46,178 nt of DNA from Syntrophomonadaceae bacterium. Its GTDB lineage: Bacteria > Bacillota > Syntrophomonadia > Syntrophomonadales > Syntrophomonadaceae. Below the pieces are notes generated by a model. That model was not told the DNA's origin. It did not search any database and saw nothing but the letters and a program-made list of their open reading frames with translations. Both the position numbers and the translations under genes were made by a program. The DNA is taken from positions 1 to 46,178 of the forward strand of contig JAQUXM010000007.1 in the NCBI GenBank assembly GCA_028692415.1. The letters are read 5' to 3'. Each line of letters starts with the position of its first letter. Position 1 is the first letter of the stretch. Below, piece by piece: positions 11,149 through 22,405 of this stretch.

Positions 11149-11177
11149 ATTTTAGCACCTGGCGATAACTCAGTCAA
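11149..11177 (-). promoter_or_regulatory. Predicted sigma-A promoter of the str operon
   Basis: TTGACT (11177-11172), a 17-nt spacer and TAAAAT (11154-11149) match the vegetative consensus at five of six positions each. The -35 box lies only seven bases after the rpoC stop codon. Transcription would start near 11142 and run into the L7Ae-like gene, rpsL, rpsG, fusA and tuf. Confidence 0.7.
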
Positions 11178-11184
11178 ATTAATT

Positions 11185-14100
11185 CTATATACCATCTTCA
11201 TCCATTATTTCGGTATTTTCAAGAACCTCGTGGTAACCGGTTTTCCGATAAGTAGAGTATCCCGTACCTGCAGGGATAAGCTTGCCAATAATAACATTTT
11301 CCTTTAACCCAATCAGGTAATCAACCTTTCCTTTAATAGCCGCTTCGGTCAAAACCTTGGTAGTTTCCTGGAAGGAAGCTGCCGAGAGGAATGAATCCGT
11401 ATTCAGTGAAGCCTTGGTTATCCCCAGCAGCATTGGCGAACAAACTGAAGGTAAGCCTCCCTGCCCAACTACCCTTACATTTTCGTCTTCAAAGTAAGAA
11501 ATGTCGATAAATGCTCCCGGAAGCAATGAGGTATCTCCTGAATCCTCTATTTTAACCTTTTTGAGCATCTGCCGTATCATAATCTCAATATGTTTGTCGC
11601 TGATATCAACACCCTGGGAACGGTATACTTTTTGAACTTCCTGTAAGAGATATCTGTGCACCTCCTGCATACCCTTGGTCTTTAAAATATCATGGGGATT
11701 TAGCGGCCCTTCGGTCAATGCATCTCCCATTTCCACATAATCACCCTCGCGAACTTTCAAACGGGAACCATAATGTACCAGGTAAGCTCCTAGTACTTCG
11801 TCATTATCGCCCAGGATTTCGACTTCACGCCGCCCCTTGTTTTCACCAAACCTTACTTTTCCCGATACTTCAACGACTACTGCCTGACCCTTGGGTTTGC
11901 GAACCTCAAAGAGTTCCTCAACGCGGGGCAGACCCCGGGTAATATCATCACCAGCCACACCGCCAGTATGGAAGGTGCGCATGGTCAACTGGGTACCCGG
12001 CTCACCTATGGATTGAGCCGCCAATATACCTACTGCTTCGCCTATTTCGACATTATACCCGGTTGCCAGGTTTCGCCCGTAACATTTTTTGCATACGCCA
12101 TGACGAGTCTTGCATGTCAATACGGTTCTGATTTTAACTCGCTCAATACCAAGTCTTTCAATAAGATAACCGATATCATCATCGATCATCTGGTTTTCTT
12201 CTACCAGTATTTCACCAGTTTGGGGATGGACAATGGTATCCACAGATACTCTGCCAATAATACGCTGGTGCAGCGGTTCAATTAACTGCGAGCCTTCCAT
12301 GATTTTTGCGACCCAAACACCCTCCACTGATTCACAGTCTACTTCCCGGACAATAACATCCTGGGAAACATCGACCAGCCTTCGGGTCAAATAACCGGAA
12401 TCGGCAGTTCTTAAAGCAGTATCAGCCAAGCCTTTCCTGGCACCATGGGTAGAGATAAAATATTCCAGAACGGTTAATCCTTCGCGGAAGTTAGCCTTAA
12501 TAGGCAGATCGATAATTTTTCCGGAGGGGTCAGCCATAAGACCACGCATACCCGCCAACTGTCGTATTTGCTGGAAATTACCGCGGGCCCCTGAGGTTGC
12601 CATCATATAAACCGGATTGTCTTCATGCAAAGCTTCTTTCAGTGCGTCGGTAACATCATCGGTAGCCTGGTTCCATATTTCAACAACTTGCGCATGGCGC
12701 TCATCATCGGTGATCAAGCCCACCATGAAGTCGGCTTCGATCGCTTCAACATCAGCATCTGCTTTGGCCAATATTCCAGCTTTAGCTTCCGGGGTCTCAA
12801 AATCAGTAACCCCAACGGTGATTCCAGCGCGGGTGCTGAACATGTAGCCCAATCTCTTTATGCCATCCAGCATTTCTGCCGTTTTGGCATTACCTTCCAG
12901 CATATAACCTTCATATACCAGGTTGCCCAGTTTCTTTTTATCGATGACCTCATTGTAGAAACCTAGACTATCGGGGATGGCCTCGTTAAAGATAATCCGG
13001 CCCGCCGAAGTGCTTACCATCTGTTTCTTATAGGTCTGCCCTTCATTGCTCTTTAATAACTCTTTGCCGGTTTTCTCGGGCAAATCCATCTTCACCCGGA
13101 TTGGCTCGTGCAGACTGATCTGGTTCAACTCGTAGGCCATACGAGCTTCTTCCGGAGTACTGAAAGCACGGGTTTTTTCCAAATCAATCTTTTTCTTTTC
13201 GTTTTCATTCATATAGGTAAGATAGTAAAGACCGATAACCATGTCCTGAGTTGGTGTAACTACAGGTTTGCCATCTTTGGGATTAAGTATGTTGTTGCTG
13301 GCCAACATCAACAGCCGTGCTTCGGTCTGCGCCTCTGCCGACAGCGGCACATGGACTGCCATCTGATCGCCATCAAAGTCAGCATTATAGGCTGTACAAA
13401 CCAAAGGATGCAACTGCAACGCCCGACCTTCCACAAGTACGGGTTCGAAAGCCTGGATGCCCAGACGGTGAAGGGTTGGTGCTCTATTTAGAAGCACCGG
13501 GTGTTCCTTGATAACATCATCCAGAATATCCCAAACCTCTTCCCGGCCTCTTTCCACCATCTTTTTGGCACTCTTTATATTGGAGGCTATCATGCGATCC
13601 ACCAGTTTCTTCATCACAAAAGGTTTAAAGAGTTCAAGAGCCATTTCCTTGGGCAGTCCGCACTGATGCATTTTTAAATTTGGACCAACCACGATAACCG
13701 ACCGGCCTGAATAGTCAACCCGTTTTCCCAAAAGATTCTGGCGGAAGCGTCCTTGTTTGCCCTTGAGCATATCGCTTAATGATTTGAGCGGGCGATTACC
13801 CGGTCCAGTAACCGGCCGTCCTCTCCGACCATTGTCTACCAACGCGTCAACCGCTTCCTGAAGCATCCTTTTCTCATTGCGGACAATAATATCCGGTGCG
13901 CCCAGGTCAAGCAGCCTTTTTAGACGGTTGTTGCGGTTAATAACCCTACGATAGAGATCATTTAAATCAGAAGTGGCAAAACGCCCACCGTCCAACTGAA
14001 CCATCGGACGCAGGTCCGGAGGGATAACCGGCAGTACATCCAGAATCATCCATTGCGGGTCATTCGCCGATAGGCGGAAAGATTCAACGACCTCCAAGCG

Positions 14101-14724
14101 TTTTATGGCGCGTCCTTTCCGCTGGCCACTGGTACTGGCTATTTCCTGCTTCAAATCGGCAGACATTTTTTCGAGTTCATTGTCAGACAGTAAGACTTTG
14201 ATGGCCTCGGCACCTATCCCAGCCTGGAATGAATCTCCATATTTTTCTCTATTTTCACGATATTCGCGCTCATTCAGTAACTGTTTTTTTAATAAGGGGG
14301 TATCACCCGGGTCGATAACCAGATAATTTACAAAATAAATTACTTTTTCCAAGACTTTCGGCGACATATCCAGAAGCAGTCCCATCCGGCTGGGAATGCC
14401 TTTTAAATACCATATGTGACAAACCGGGGCTGCCAGTTCAATATGGCCCATTCTTTCACGCCGCACCTTGGAGGTAGTCACCTCTACCCCGCAGCGGTCG
14501 CATACAATACCTCTGTGCCGTACCCTTTTATATTTACCGCAGTGGCATTCCCAATCTTTAACGGGACCAAAGATTTTCTCGCAAAACAGCCCTTCCTTTT
14601 CGGGTCTTAAAGTCCGGTAGTTTATGGTCTCAGGCTTTTTCACCTCGCCGCTGCTCCAGGATCTAATTTGTTCCGGAGAAGCCAATGCTATTTTTATGGA
14701 TTCAAAATTATTGACATCTGACAA
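11185..14724 (-). CDS. rpoC: RNA polymerase beta-prime subunit
   Basis: Largest subunit of the core enzyme. Seen in order: the N-terminal zinc site [20 protein letters not shown]; the clamp and lid region; the catalytic [16 protein letters not shown] with three Mg-binding aspartates; the bridge-helix region; the trigger loop with [20 protein letters not shown]; and the second zinc site ending [14 protein letters not shown]. The C-terminus is acidic. The TTG at 14724 (1179 residues) is preferred because [20 protein letters not shown] aligns with the usual family start and GGGAG lies eight bases upstream. A GTG at 14760 would add 12 residues across that site. It follows rpoB after 106 nt. Confidence 0.97.
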   Translation of the reverse strand: MSDVNNFESIKIALASPEQIRSWSSGEVKKPETINYRTLRPEKEGLFCEKIFGPVKDWECHCGKYKRVRHRGIVCDRCGVEVTTSKVRRERMGHIELAAPVCHIWYLKGIPSRMGLLLDMSPKVLEKVIYFVNYLVIDPGDTPLLKKQLLNEREYRENREKYGDSFQAGIGAEAIKVLLSDNELEKMSADLKQEIASTSGQRKGRAIKRLEVVESFRLSANDPQWMILDVLPVIPPDLRPMVQLDGGRFATSDLNDLYRRVINRNNRLKRLLDLGAPDIIVRNEKRMLQEAVDALVDNGRRGRPVTGPGNRPLKSLSDMLKGKQGRFRQNLLGKRVDYSGRSVIVVGPNLKMHQCGLPKEMALELFKPFVMKKLVDRMIASNIKSAKKMVERGREEVWDILDDVIKEHPVLLNRAPTLHRLGIQAFEPVLVEGRALQLHPLVCTAYNADFDGDQMAVHVPLSAEAQTEARLLMLASNNILNPKDGKPVVTPTQDMVIGLYYLTYMNENEKKKIDLEKTRAFSTPEEARMAYELNQISLHEPIRVKMDLPEKTGKELLKSNEGQTYKKQMVSTSAGRIIFNEAIPDSLGFYNEVIDKKKLGNLVYEGYMLEGNAKTAEMLDGIKRLGYMFSTRAGITVGVTDFETPEAKAGILAKADADVEAIEADFMVGLITDDERHAQVVEIWNQATDDVTDALKEALHEDNPVYMMATSGARGNFQQIRQLAGMRGLMADPSGKIIDLPIKANFREGLTVLEYFISTHGARKGLADTALRTADSGYLTRRLVDVSQDVIVREVDCESVEGVWVAKIMEGSQLIEPLHQRIIGRVSVDTIVHPQTGEILVEENQMIDDDIGYLIERLGIERVKIRTVLTCKTRHGVCKKCYGRNLATGYNVEIGEAVGILAAQSIGEPGTQLTMRTFHTGGVAGDDITRGLPRVEELFEVRKPKGQAVVVEVSGKVRFGENKGRREVEILGDNDEVLGAYLVHYGSRLKVREGDYVEMGDALTEGPLNPHDILKTKGMQEVHRYLLQEVQKVYRSQGVDISDKHIEIMIRQMLKKVKIEDSGDTSLLPGAFIDISYFEDENVRVVGQGGLPSVCSPMLLGITKASLNTDSFLSAASFQETTKVLTEAAIKGKVDYLIGLKENVIIGKLIPAGTGYSTYRKTGYHEVLENTEIMDEDGI

Positions 14725-14830
14725 AACAGTCTCTCCCTTCCAGAAGATTTGTACTTTCACCTCCGGGCAAGTCCCATATTATCGCTACCCTGCCCAAATA
14801 TCGGCTATTTCCGGTTGAGATTCTCATTCT

Positions 14831-17800
14831 TTAATCTTGTACCGTAAACCCTTCCAGGTCGTCAACTATATCAAGATCATCGTCTTCATTGTCTTCGAAT
14901 TCCGGATCTTCTATCGTTTCCTGATCGATATCACGCGGCCTTCCTACCGGACCTTCCGGTATATCCAAGCCTAATTCCCGCGCCTTTTCTTTTTCGTTGA
15001 CATCATAGTCCACATCTTTAATCATTATTTCGCGATCATCTTCCGAGCGGATACGAACATCAAGGGCCAGGCTCTGCAGTTCCTTGATTAAGACCTTAAA
15101 CCCTTCCGGAACACCAGGTTCTGGAATATTTTCACCCTTGACAATGGATTCATAAGTCTTTAATCTCCCGGCCACATCATCAGATTTGACGGTAAGTATT
15201 TCCTGCAGAGTATACGAAGCCCCATAAGCTTCCAGTGCCCACACTTCCATTTCACCAAATCTCTGTCCCCCAAACTGAGCCTTCCCACCGAGCGGTTGCT
15301 GGGTAACCAGGGAATAAGGTCCGATTGAGCGGGCATGGATTTTATCATCAACCAGATGCGCCAGTTTTAACATATACACATAACCAACGGTTATTTCATG
15401 GTCGAATTTCTCGCCAGTACGCCCATCATAAAGCACTGTTTTGCCGTTTTCCGGCAGATTGGCCTCCCGCAGTTTGGCAAATACATCTTCTTCATGAGCA
15501 CAATCAAAAACCGGAGTGGCAATATTCATCCCCAGTGCATTGGCGGCCCAGCCCATGTGGCATTCGAGTATCTGCCCGATATTCATTCGTGAAGGCACTC
15601 CCAGGGGATTCAAAACAATCTGTACGGGTGTTCCATCCTCCTGGAATGGCATATCTTCTTCAGGTAAAATCCGGGATATAACTCCCTTGTTGCCATGGCG
15701 TCCCGCCATTTTATCGCCTTCGGAAACCTTTCGCTTCTGGGCAATATATACCCGGACCAGTTGGTTAACCCCCGGCGGCAGTTCGTCACCTTTTTCCCGG
15801 GAGAAACGTTTCACCGCCACTATTTTACCGGCTTCACCATGAGGTACTCTTAACGAAGAGTCGCGGACCTCGCGGGCTTTTTCCCCAAAGATAGCTCTTA
15901 ACAGTCGTTCTTCAGGAGTAAGTTCGGTCTCTCCCTTGGGAGTAACCTTGCCTACCAGAATATCATCCGGCCGCACTTCCGCTCCGACCCGGATTACTCC
16001 CTGGTCATCCAGGTTCTTCAACATGTCTTCCGATACGTTGGGAATATCGCGGGTTATTTCTTCCGAACCCAGCTTGGTATCCCGGGCTTCACATTCGTAT
16101 TCTTCTATATGAATAGATGTAAACACATCTTCTTTTACCAGTCTTTCAGATATAAGGATAGCATCCTCATAGTTATAGCCTTCCCACGGCATAAATGCGA
16201 CCAGCACATTTCTTCCCAGGGCCAGTTCCCCCTGGTCAGTGCTGGGACCGTCAGCTATTATGGTATCGGCTTCTATCCTTTCGCCTACTTTCACAATCGG
16301 CCGCTGGTTGTAACAAGTTCCCTGGTTGGAACGTACAAATTTCAGCAGGTTGTAGGTATCCACTGCTCCATCATCGTTTTTAATTACAACCTTGTCAGCA
16401 CTAACTTTCTTTACAACTCCAGCTTTCTTACTTACTATTACGGCTCCGGAGTCTTTGGCTGCCTTATGCTCCAAGCCGGTGCCTATTATAGGTGCTTGCG
16501 TTTTAATCAGCGGTACGGCCTGGCGTTGCATATTAGCCCCCATCAAAGCACGGTTGGCATCATCGTTCTCTAAAAAAGGAATCAAAGAAGTTGCCACGCT
16601 AAAAACCTGTTTAGGCGAGACATCCATATAGTCAACTCTATTTATGGAAACTTCCAATATATCCTCGGCATACCGGGCTTCGACCCGCTCCTCTTTAAAA
16701 TAGCCATTGTCATCCAGCGGGGAGTTAGCCTGCGCGACAATAAATTCCTCTTCTTCATCAGCTGATAGATAATGTATTTCGTTAAGTACCCGGCCTGATT
16801 TTTTATCCACTTTCCGGTATGGCGTTTCGATAAACCCAAAATCGTTGACCCGGCCGAAGGTGGCGAGTGAACCTATCAGCCCAATGTTGGGACCTTCCGG
16901 GGTCTCAATCGGACAGACGCGACCATAGTGGGAGTGGTGGACATCCCTGACCTGGAAACCGGCTCTTTCCCGGGTTAACCCACCAGGTCCCAGCGCGCTG
17001 AGACGTCGCTTATGTGTAAGCTCGGCCAGCGGATTGGTTTGATCCATAAACTGGGACAACTGGGAACTACCAAAAAATTCTTTCACCGCCGCAGTGATTG
17101 GCCTTATATTAATCAGAACCTGGGGAGTCAGGGTTTCAACATCATGGATGCTCATACGTTCCCTAACTACTCTTTCCATTCTTACCAAACCAGTGCGGAA
17201 TTGATTTTGCAGCAATTCTCCAATGGATCGCAATCTCCGGTTGCCTAAATGATCTATAATATCCGTTTTACCTTCGCCTTTTATCAACCGGAGAAGGTAA
17301 GCTATCGTTGCAGTAATATCTTCGATCGTCAAATAACGAATCTCCACCGGGATGCTGAGCCCCAGTTTTTTATTGACTTTGTAACGCCCCACATTGGCCA
17401 TGTCATAACGGCGGGGATCGAAAAACAGGTTGTTCAGCAATTGCTCGGCGGCGTCTTCCGTAGCCATTTCGCCGGGTCGCAGCCGGCGATAAAATTCGAT
17501 TAAAGCTTCCTTTTTATTGGTGCTGGTATCCTTCTCCAGCGTTTTAGCGATGGTTTCATCACCATCATAAAGTTCCATTAAGCGCTCATTGCTTTCAAAA
17601 CCAATTGCCCTCAAAAGAACCGTTACCGGTATTTTGCGAGTCTTGTCAATCCGGGTATAAATCAGACCGGCACTATCCATTTCCAGTTCAAACCATGCTC
17701 CCCGATTGGGAATAATGGTAGCACCATATAAAGTATTGCCAGCCACATCCAGCCGCTCACTAAAATATACGCCTGGTGATTTAACCAACTGGCTAACTAC

Positions 17801-18193
17801 CACCCGCTCGGCCCCATTGATAATAAAGGTTCCTTTTTCCGTCATCAGCGGGAGGTCTCCCATGTAGACCTCAGATTCTTTAATTTCTCCGGTTTCTTTG
17901 TCAGTCAGCCTGACTTTAAGCTTGAGGGGTGCCTGATAACTTACGTCCCGCTCCTTGCATTCATGGATTGAATATTTCGGTTCACCGATACTGTAACCGA
18001 TAAAATTCAATTCTAATTTCCCGGTAAAATCGGAAATCGGAAACACTTCCTGCAAAGCTTCGCGTAATCCCTGTTCTTGAAACCACTGGTATGAACTGAG
18101 TTGGACTTGAATAAGATTTGGTAATTCGATGGGTTCTTCTATTTTGGAATAACTGAGTCGCTTTACCCTACCATATTCCTGAATATGAGCCAT
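14831..18193 (-). CDS. rpoB: RNA polymerase beta subunit
   Basis: Second large subunit, forming the other jaw of the active-site cleft. The rifampicin region [20 protein letters not shown] with [11 protein letters not shown] is present with all commonly mutated residues (Gln, Asp, His, Ser) in the sensitive state. The later motifs [30 protein letters not shown] and [20 protein letters not shown] identify the family. The 1120-residue length is compact, lacking long lineage insertions. The C-terminal tail is strongly acidic. ATG follows AAGGGG. It has its own predicted promoter, because the usual rplL-rpoB linkage is broken here. Confidence 0.98.
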   Translation of the reverse strand: MAHIQEYGRVKRLSYSKIEEPIELPNLIQVQLSSYQWFQEQGLREALQEVFPISDFTGKLELNFIGYSIGEPKYSIHECKERDVSYQAPLKLKVRLTDKETGEIKESEVYMGDLPLMTEKGTFIINGAERVVVSQLVKSPGVYFSERLDVAGNTLYGATIIPNRGAWFELEMDSAGLIYTRIDKTRKIPVTVLLRAIGFESNERLMELYDGDETIAKTLEKDTSTNKKEALIEFYRRLRPGEMATEDAAEQLLNNLFFDPRRYDMANVGRYKVNKKLGLSIPVEIRYLTIEDITATIAYLLRLIKGEGKTDIIDHLGNRRLRSIGELLQNQFRTGLVRMERVVRERMSIHDVETLTPQVLINIRPITAAVKEFFGSSQLSQFMDQTNPLAELTHKRRLSALGPGGLTRERAGFQVRDVHHSHYGRVCPIETPEGPNIGLIGSLATFGRVNDFGFIETPYRKVDKKSGRVLNEIHYLSADEEEEFIVAQANSPLDDNGYFKEERVEARYAEDILEVSINRVDYMDVSPKQVFSVATSLIPFLENDDANRALMGANMQRQAVPLIKTQAPIIGTGLEHKAAKDSGAVIVSKKAGVVKKVSADKVVIKNDDGAVDTYNLLKFVRSNQGTCYNQRPIVKVGERIEADTIIADGPSTDQGELALGRNVLVAFMPWEGYNYEDAILISERLVKEDVFTSIHIEEYECEARDTKLGSEEITRDIPNVSEDMLKNLDDQGVIRVGAEVRPDDILVGKVTPKGETELTPEERLLRAIFGEKAREVRDSSLRVPHGEAGKIVAVKRFSREKGDELPPGVNQLVRVYIAQKRKVSEGDKMAGRHGNKGVISRILPEEDMPFQEDGTPVQIVLNPLGVPSRMNIGQILECHMGWAANALGMNIATPVFDCAHEEDVFAKLREANLPENGKTVLYDGRTGEKFDHEITVGYVYMLKLAHLVDDKIHARSIGPYSLVTQQPLGGKAQFGGQRFGEMEVWALEAYGASYTLQEILTVKSDDVAGRLKTYESIVKGENIPEPGVPEGFKVLIKELQSLALDVRIRSEDDREIMIKDVDYDVNEKEKARELGLDIPEGPVGRPRDIDQETIEDPEFEDNEDDDLDIVDDLEGFTVQD

Positions 18194-18294
18194 TTATAAT
18201 TCACCCCTTTTAAATATTCCCAAAAGAGTGAAAAGCAAGGCCTAAGTATAAACCTCGCTTTTAATCAAAGCTTTAACAACCATACCACTTCTAA

Positions 18295-18327
18295 TAATAA
18301 TTACCATCTATATAATGGCAATTATTA
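18295..18327. repeat. 13-bp inverted repeat at the rpoBC transcription start
   Basis: Arms 18295-18307 (TAATAATTACCAT) and 18315-18327 pair with a single mismatch across a 7-nt spacer. The repeat begins directly downstream of the predicted -10 box and covers the expected start site. It could be an operator or a hairpin at the 5' end of the rpoBC mRNA. Its AT-richness makes chance a real alternative. Confidence 0.45.
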
Positions 18328-18356
18328 ATGTTAGCACATTAAATGCCATAGGTCAA
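18328..18356 (-). promoter_or_regulatory. Predicted sigma-A promoter of rpoBC
   Basis: TTGACC (18356-18351), a 17-nt spacer and TAACAT (18333-18328) lie between the upstream membrane-protein gene and rpoB. The start would be near 18321, giving a leader of about 130 nt before the rpoB ATG. The box quality is good at -35 (5/6) and moderate at -10 (4/6). Confidence 0.6.
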
Positions 18357-18367
18357 CTTTATTTCTA

Positions 18368-19033
18368 TTATTTCCAATTATCTATCTCATCATCTTCTTC
18401 ACCTATTCTATCGAGAGAGTAACGCTCATTGATCAGCCGGTCTACTCTTCTGGTTTTTATGATAAAAAAGATGGCTACTGAAATGAAACCTATTCCAAAA
18501 AGGACCACACCCAGATAAAAACCATTCAGGGTATATGTCTGCAAGAGCATTTCCCCTTGCTTCATACTCATAATTTTCTGTAGCTCCCAATTAACTGTCA
18601 ATTCTTTAACTTCCCCAACCGGGTTTTTCTTAATATAACCTGGTACTTCAATAACGACTCTGGCCCCTTGGTCTGCCATAATTTTTTGCAAAAACTGATT
18701 TCCGGTCATCGATTTATCTATTTTGAGAGTGGTAGTTCTGAATACTATGTAGTCGTTCACTTGAGCTTCTAAAGGAAGCCTTTCCGATAACTCTTTATAG
18801 GCCTGCCAATCTTTGGTTTCACGATTCAGAGTTACTTTTCCGGATTTTTCTGTCCTCTCCCATTGAGGACCAGCATTTAAGGCCTGTTCCTGATCTATGG
18901 TCAGATACTCCAGCAATGCATTGTCATCTGCCCAGAACAACTGCCATAAGGCTTCACCGGCTACAGCTTGGGGAATCCATATTATATTGATTAAGAGCAT
19001 AAGAAATATAAGCATTGGGAAATATTTCTTCAT
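18368..19033 (-). CDS. Signal-peptide, single-pass membrane protein of unknown function
   Basis: I do not recognise a named family. The 221-residue product (ATG at 19033, AAGGG upstream) has a classical signal peptide: MKKYF, a hydrophobic stretch, then AVA-GE as the probable cleavage site near residue 26. An extracellular region of about 145 mostly polar residues follows. One transmembrane helix lies at about 171-193 (FYLGVVLFGIGFISVAIFF), with a short acidic cytoplasmic tail ending EEDDEIDNWK. A type I topology with the bulk outside is inferred. It is the third gene of recD2-hydrolase-this gene, 84 nt after the hydrolase and 174 nt before rpoB. Context gives no functional clue. Confidence 0.8.
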   Translation of the reverse strand: MKKYFPMLIFLMLLINIIWIPQAVAGEALWQLFWADDNALLEYLTIDQEQALNAGPQWERTEKSGKVTLNRETKDWQAYKELSERLPLEAQVNDYIVFRTTTLKIDKSMTGNQFLQKIMADQGARVVIEVPGYIKKNPVGEVKELTVNWELQKIMSMKQGEMLLQTYTLNGFYLGVVLFGIGFISVAIFFIIKTRRVDRLINERYSLDRIGEEDDEIDNWK

Positions 19034-19117
19034 AATTATCATTTCCCTTCTATTTATTAATTAAACCTAAAACTAGATTATATTAGAACTTTCTTTTATT
19101 CAAGCAGTAAAAGAGCA

Positions 19118-19894
19118 CTATGCTTTTTGCACGAATTTACCCAGGACCCCAAAATATTTCTCCCGGTCCATGAAAATTATATCGTTATGACCCGCCCCCG
19201 GAATAATCAGTAATTCTTTTTGCTCGCTTCCCAATTGTTCATAAACCAACTTGCCTTCCTTAAGATAAACCAAATCATCCTCCTCCCCGTGAATGACCAG
19301 GGCGGGCAGTTTAATTCCCTTGAGCATTTCCAAGCATTGTCGCTCGACGTTCTCCAGTTCTTTATAATTGGCAGGCAGTCCCCATTGTTTCACCAAGCGG
19401 CTGACACAGGCAAATCCGCTCTCTATAATTAAACCTTTGAGATTTTGCTGTTCTTGGTAAGCAATTTCCAAAGCTGACATACTTCCCAAAGACCGGCCCA
19501 TAATCCAAATAGCTTCTTTTTGTAATCCTCGCTCTTGGAGTTCCTGTCGGACGCTTGTAAAAATTATATGGGCATCATTTATCAAATTCTTAAAATTCGG
19601 CCCCCCCGTGCTCTTGCCGTAACCACGGTAATCAGCTACTATCAAATTCAATTTCCGAGCCCAATAGAAGTCCTTGATATCATCATAATCGGCAGCCACT
19701 TCACCATTGCCGTGAAAGTACAGGAGCGAAGACCAGTTCAGGTCCTTTAAATAATAGCGACAGTTTACCGAGATTTTTTCATCTACCGGAACCATTAGAT
19801 CAAAGCATCCGAGAGGTGCTTCAGTGCTATCCCGGCGCGGGAAAAAGAGACAATTGATTAGAAAAGGATCATCCAGCAATTCATAATCCGGCAT
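19118..19894 (-). CDS. Alpha/beta hydrolase (serine hydrolase fold)
   Basis: A 258-residue alpha/beta-hydrolase-fold protein. Seen: the oxyanion motif YFHGNGE near residue 60, ADYRGYGKSTG, the nucleophile elbow G-R-S-L-G with Ser at about 135, the acid in HGEEDDLV (about 206) and the histidine in GAGHNDI (about 236). That completes a Ser-Asp-His triad. No signal peptide is present, so it is cytoplasmic. The layout resembles the BEM46/ABHD17-like group, but the substrate cannot be told. The ATG at 19894 is favoured, six bases after GGGGGAG; the ATG two codons earlier abuts that site. It lies 28 nt after recD2, in one operon. Confidence 0.85.
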   Translation of the reverse strand: MPDYELLDDPFLINCLFFPRRDSTEAPLGCFDLMVPVDEKISVNCRYYLKDLNWSSLLYFHGNGEVAADYDDIKDFYWARKLNLIVADYRGYGKSTGGPNFKNLINDAHIIFTSVRQELQERGLQKEAIWIMGRSLGSMSALEIAYQEQQNLKGLIIESGFACVSRLVKQWGLPANYKELENVERQCLEMLKGIKLPALVIHGEEDDLVYLKEGKLVYEQLGSEQKELLIIPGAGHNDIIFMDREKYFGVLGKFVQKA

Positions 19895-19922
19895 TATCAT
19901 CTCCCCCTATTCAAAATTATTC

Positions 19923-22112
19923 TCAAGGTGAACTCCTCAAACGCTCTTTGAGCCGGGTATAACGCTTATGCGTCTTATTGTTGTGAATCGCCATCGCCAG
20001 CGCTTTTTTGCTGCCGATGATGATGACCAGACGCCTGGCCCTGGTTACTCCAGTATATACCAGATTTCTCTGTAAAAGTAAATAGTGTTGAATCATGATG
20101 GGCATGATTACGGCCGGATATTCACTCCCTTGAGCTTTGTGAATCGAAGTTGCATAAGAAAGCTGCAGTTCGTCAAGCTGCGTAAAGTCATAGCTTACCC
20201 ATCGCCCGTCATAATTTATCACCATTTGCTGGTTTTCCACATCGATATTGCTGATCCAGCCAATATCTCCGTTATATACGTCTTTTTCATAATTATTCAC
20301 TACTTGCATGACCTTATCCTTGATCCTAAATGACCTTCCCCCTCGGCTTAACTCAAAGCCCTGCGGGTTGAGGGCCTTCTGCAATTCAACATTCAGATTC
20401 ATGGTTCCTACAACTCCGCGGTGCATGGGAGTCAACACCTGAACCTCTCTAACGGGATGAAAGAAGAAGCGATCAGGAATCCGTCGCGCGCATAAATCCA
20501 GAATCTTATCCACAACCTTTTGGGGATCTTCTTCCTCAATAAAATAAAAATCACTCAATTCCCGGCCCTCGGGATTGTCTATGAACGGCAATTTCCCCTC
20601 ATTTATGCGGTGGGCATTGCTAACTATCCGGCTACGCCGCGATTGGCGAAATATCTCCTTTAATTCCACCAGAGCAAATCTCCCTGAGCCAATTAAATCG
20701 GAAAGTACATTGCCGGGACCAACTGAAGGCAGTTGATTGACATCCCCCACCAAAATTAGAATGGCTTGCAAAGGAACCGCTCTTAACAGTTGATACATCA
20801 ACATGGTATCAATCATCGAAAGCTCGTCTATAATCAGTACATCGGTTTCCAAAGGATATTCCCGGTTCCGCTTAAAATTACCCTCCCGGGGGTTGAATTC
20901 CAGCAGGCGATGGACAGTAAGCGCGTCACAACCGGTTGTTTCCTGCATGCGCTTGGCAGCCCGGCCCGTAGGAGCGGCCATGGTTATCTTCAGTTTAAGC
21001 CCCTTAAATATTCGCACCAGCGCATTTATGATCGTGGTCTTACCGGTTCCCGGTCCTCCGGTAATAATCAAAATCTTTTCCCGGACAGCCATAGCAATGG
21101 CTTCTCTTTGAAGCTCGGCCAGATTGATATCCAGTTTCTGCTCCACCCATTCCAGCATCTTGTCACTGTCAACCGCGCGGACCTGGCCGTCTGCATTCTG
21201 CAAGCGCAGCAATTGCTGTGCCATTTGACTCTCCGCAATAAAAAAAGGCTTAAGATAGACGGCTTTGAAATCATCATAACCGCCTTCTTCTCCACCCTCA
21301 ACTGACATTTCCTCAATTATAATCCGCTGTTCGTTTTCAAGCTGTTCCAATGCCTGTTCGGCAAGCTCAGCATCTATCTGCAAAGCATCTGCGGTCTTTT
21401 GCAGCAATATCTGCTGAGGATAAAATACATGGCCTTCCAGCAAGGTTTGCCTTAAGACATGAATGATTCCTTCTTTGGCCCGAAGTATTGAATTGGGATC
21501 TACCCCCATCGCCCGGGCGATATTATCGGCAGTTAAGAAACCGATACCACGAATATCTTCGGCCAGGCGATAGGGGTTGGCCTTGACCACATTAACCGAA
21601 TCCTGTCCATAACACTGGTAAATCTTAGCCGCATGGGAGGCTGCTACACCGTTGCCCTGAAGAAATATCATGATCTCCTTGATTTCTTTCTGCTCCACCC
21701 ATGCTTGACTGATCATCTCGATCCTTTTAGGTCCTATCCCACTGACTTCAGCGAGTTTTTCCGGCTCATCTTCAATAATATCCAAGGCCAGAGCACCGAA
21801 GGTTTCCACGATTCTTTTGGCCATCACCGGTCCTATACCTCTAATTAGCCCTGAACTCAGGTACTTTTCAATCCCCCGGGTAGTAGCCGGTATAATTGCT
21901 TCAAAGCTTTCAACTTGAAACTGCAGTCCGAATTTAGGATTATGTTTCCATTTCCCCGTTAATTGCAGGGATTCCCCGGGATTAACTCCCAGCAAATTGC
22001 CCACTATACAACTCAACTCGCGTTTACCTTTTTCTTTCAATTTCGCTACCACAAAATTGCTTTCTTCACTGCAGTAGCTTATTTTCTCCAGGTAACCATA
22101 AATGGTTTCCAA
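19923..22112 (-). CDS. recD2: ATP-dependent DNA helicase RecD2
   Basis: RecD2 is a 5'-3' superfamily 1B helicase acting in repair and replication restart without RecBC. The N-terminal region (about 1-80) is followed by helix-hairpin-helix segments (LIRGIGPVMAKRI, VSGIGPKRIEMI, DIRGIGFLTADNIA). The motor follows: Walker A GGPGTGKTT near 355, LIIDELSMID near 430, GDVNQLPSVGPGNVL, the SH3-like insertion and the last motif SYATSIHKAQGSEYPAV with VTRARR. About 729 residues fits RecD2. I prefer the TTG at 22112 (METIYGYLEKISY, AGAGGT nine bases upstream), since the ATG at 22133 has no ribosome binding site. It lies divergent from topB. Confidence 0.94.
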   Translation of the reverse strand: METIYGYLEKISYCSEESNFVVAKLKEKGKRELSCIVGNLLGVNPGESLQLTGKWKHNPKFGLQFQVESFEAIIPATTRGIEKYLSSGLIRGIGPVMAKRIVETFGALALDIIEDEPEKLAEVSGIGPKRIEMISQAWVEQKEIKEIMIFLQGNGVAASHAAKIYQCYGQDSVNVVKANPYRLAEDIRGIGFLTADNIARAMGVDPNSILRAKEGIIHVLRQTLLEGHVFYPQQILLQKTADALQIDAELAEQALEQLENEQRIIIEEMSVEGGEEGGYDDFKAVYLKPFFIAESQMAQQLLRLQNADGQVRAVDSDKMLEWVEQKLDINLAELQREAIAMAVREKILIITGGPGTGKTTIINALVRIFKGLKLKITMAAPTGRAAKRMQETTGCDALTVHRLLEFNPREGNFKRNREYPLETDVLIIDELSMIDTMLMYQLLRAVPLQAILILVGDVNQLPSVGPGNVLSDLIGSGRFALVELKEIFRQSRRSRIVSNAHRINEGKLPFIDNPEGRELSDFYFIEEEDPQKVVDKILDLCARRIPDRFFFHPVREVQVLTPMHRGVVGTMNLNVELQKALNPQGFELSRGGRSFRIKDKVMQVVNNYEKDVYNGDIGWISNIDVENQQMVINYDGRWVSYDFTQLDELQLSYATSIHKAQGSEYPAVIMPIMIQHYLLLQRNLVYTGVTRARRLVIIIGSKKALAMAIHNNKTHKRYTRLKERLRSSP

Positions 22113-22179
22113 AGCTTTTATACCTCTTTTCATTATCTAAACATGATTATCTATGATTAAAGACTCAGCTTACGCGGCC

Positions 22180-22211
22180 GGAAGCGGGAGACATCTTTTC
22201 GCTTCGTTATA
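22180..22211 (-). repeat. Fragment of the AACGAGG dispersed element (copy E)
   Basis: The stretch GAAGCGGGAGACATCTTTTC followed by GCTTCGTTAT matches one end of the structured element found complete at 36791, 44391, 30787 and 31740. The other two thirds are missing. It lies between recD2 and topB. The strand given is the one on which the element reads TATAACGA first. Confidence 0.6.
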
Positions 22212-22249
22212 CCATTTCACTTACAACATCCGCAGGATGCATCGTTAAT

Positions 22250-22269
22250 CCCTGCGTGTCCCCGCAGGG
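22250..22269. other. GC-rich hairpin in the recD2-topB divergent region
   Basis: Arms CCCTGCG (22250-22256) and CGCAGGG (22263-22269) pair perfectly over a 6-nt loop. A second small hairpin (CATCC-GCA-GGATG) lies 20 nt before it. No T-run follows, so it is not an obvious terminator. The gap 22134-22405 otherwise holds copy E of the dispersed repeat and an AT-rich stretch just before topB, where a TATAAT at about 22378 lacks a good -35 box. Confidence 0.4.
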
Positions 22270-22405
22270 GGAAAGGGTACGACCTTGGAATGTAACACCA
22301 TCTGATAGTATTATAATAATTATCCCGGCTAACATACATATCTAAAACGAACAGAACGGAAATTCTGTGCTAAAGTATATAATTAAGTAAGGGGAAAAGT
22401 GAATT

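Noticed and set aside
22360-22405. Promoter for topB using TATAAT near 22378.
   Set aside because: No acceptable -35 box lies 16-18 nt upstream, and extended -10 bases are absent.
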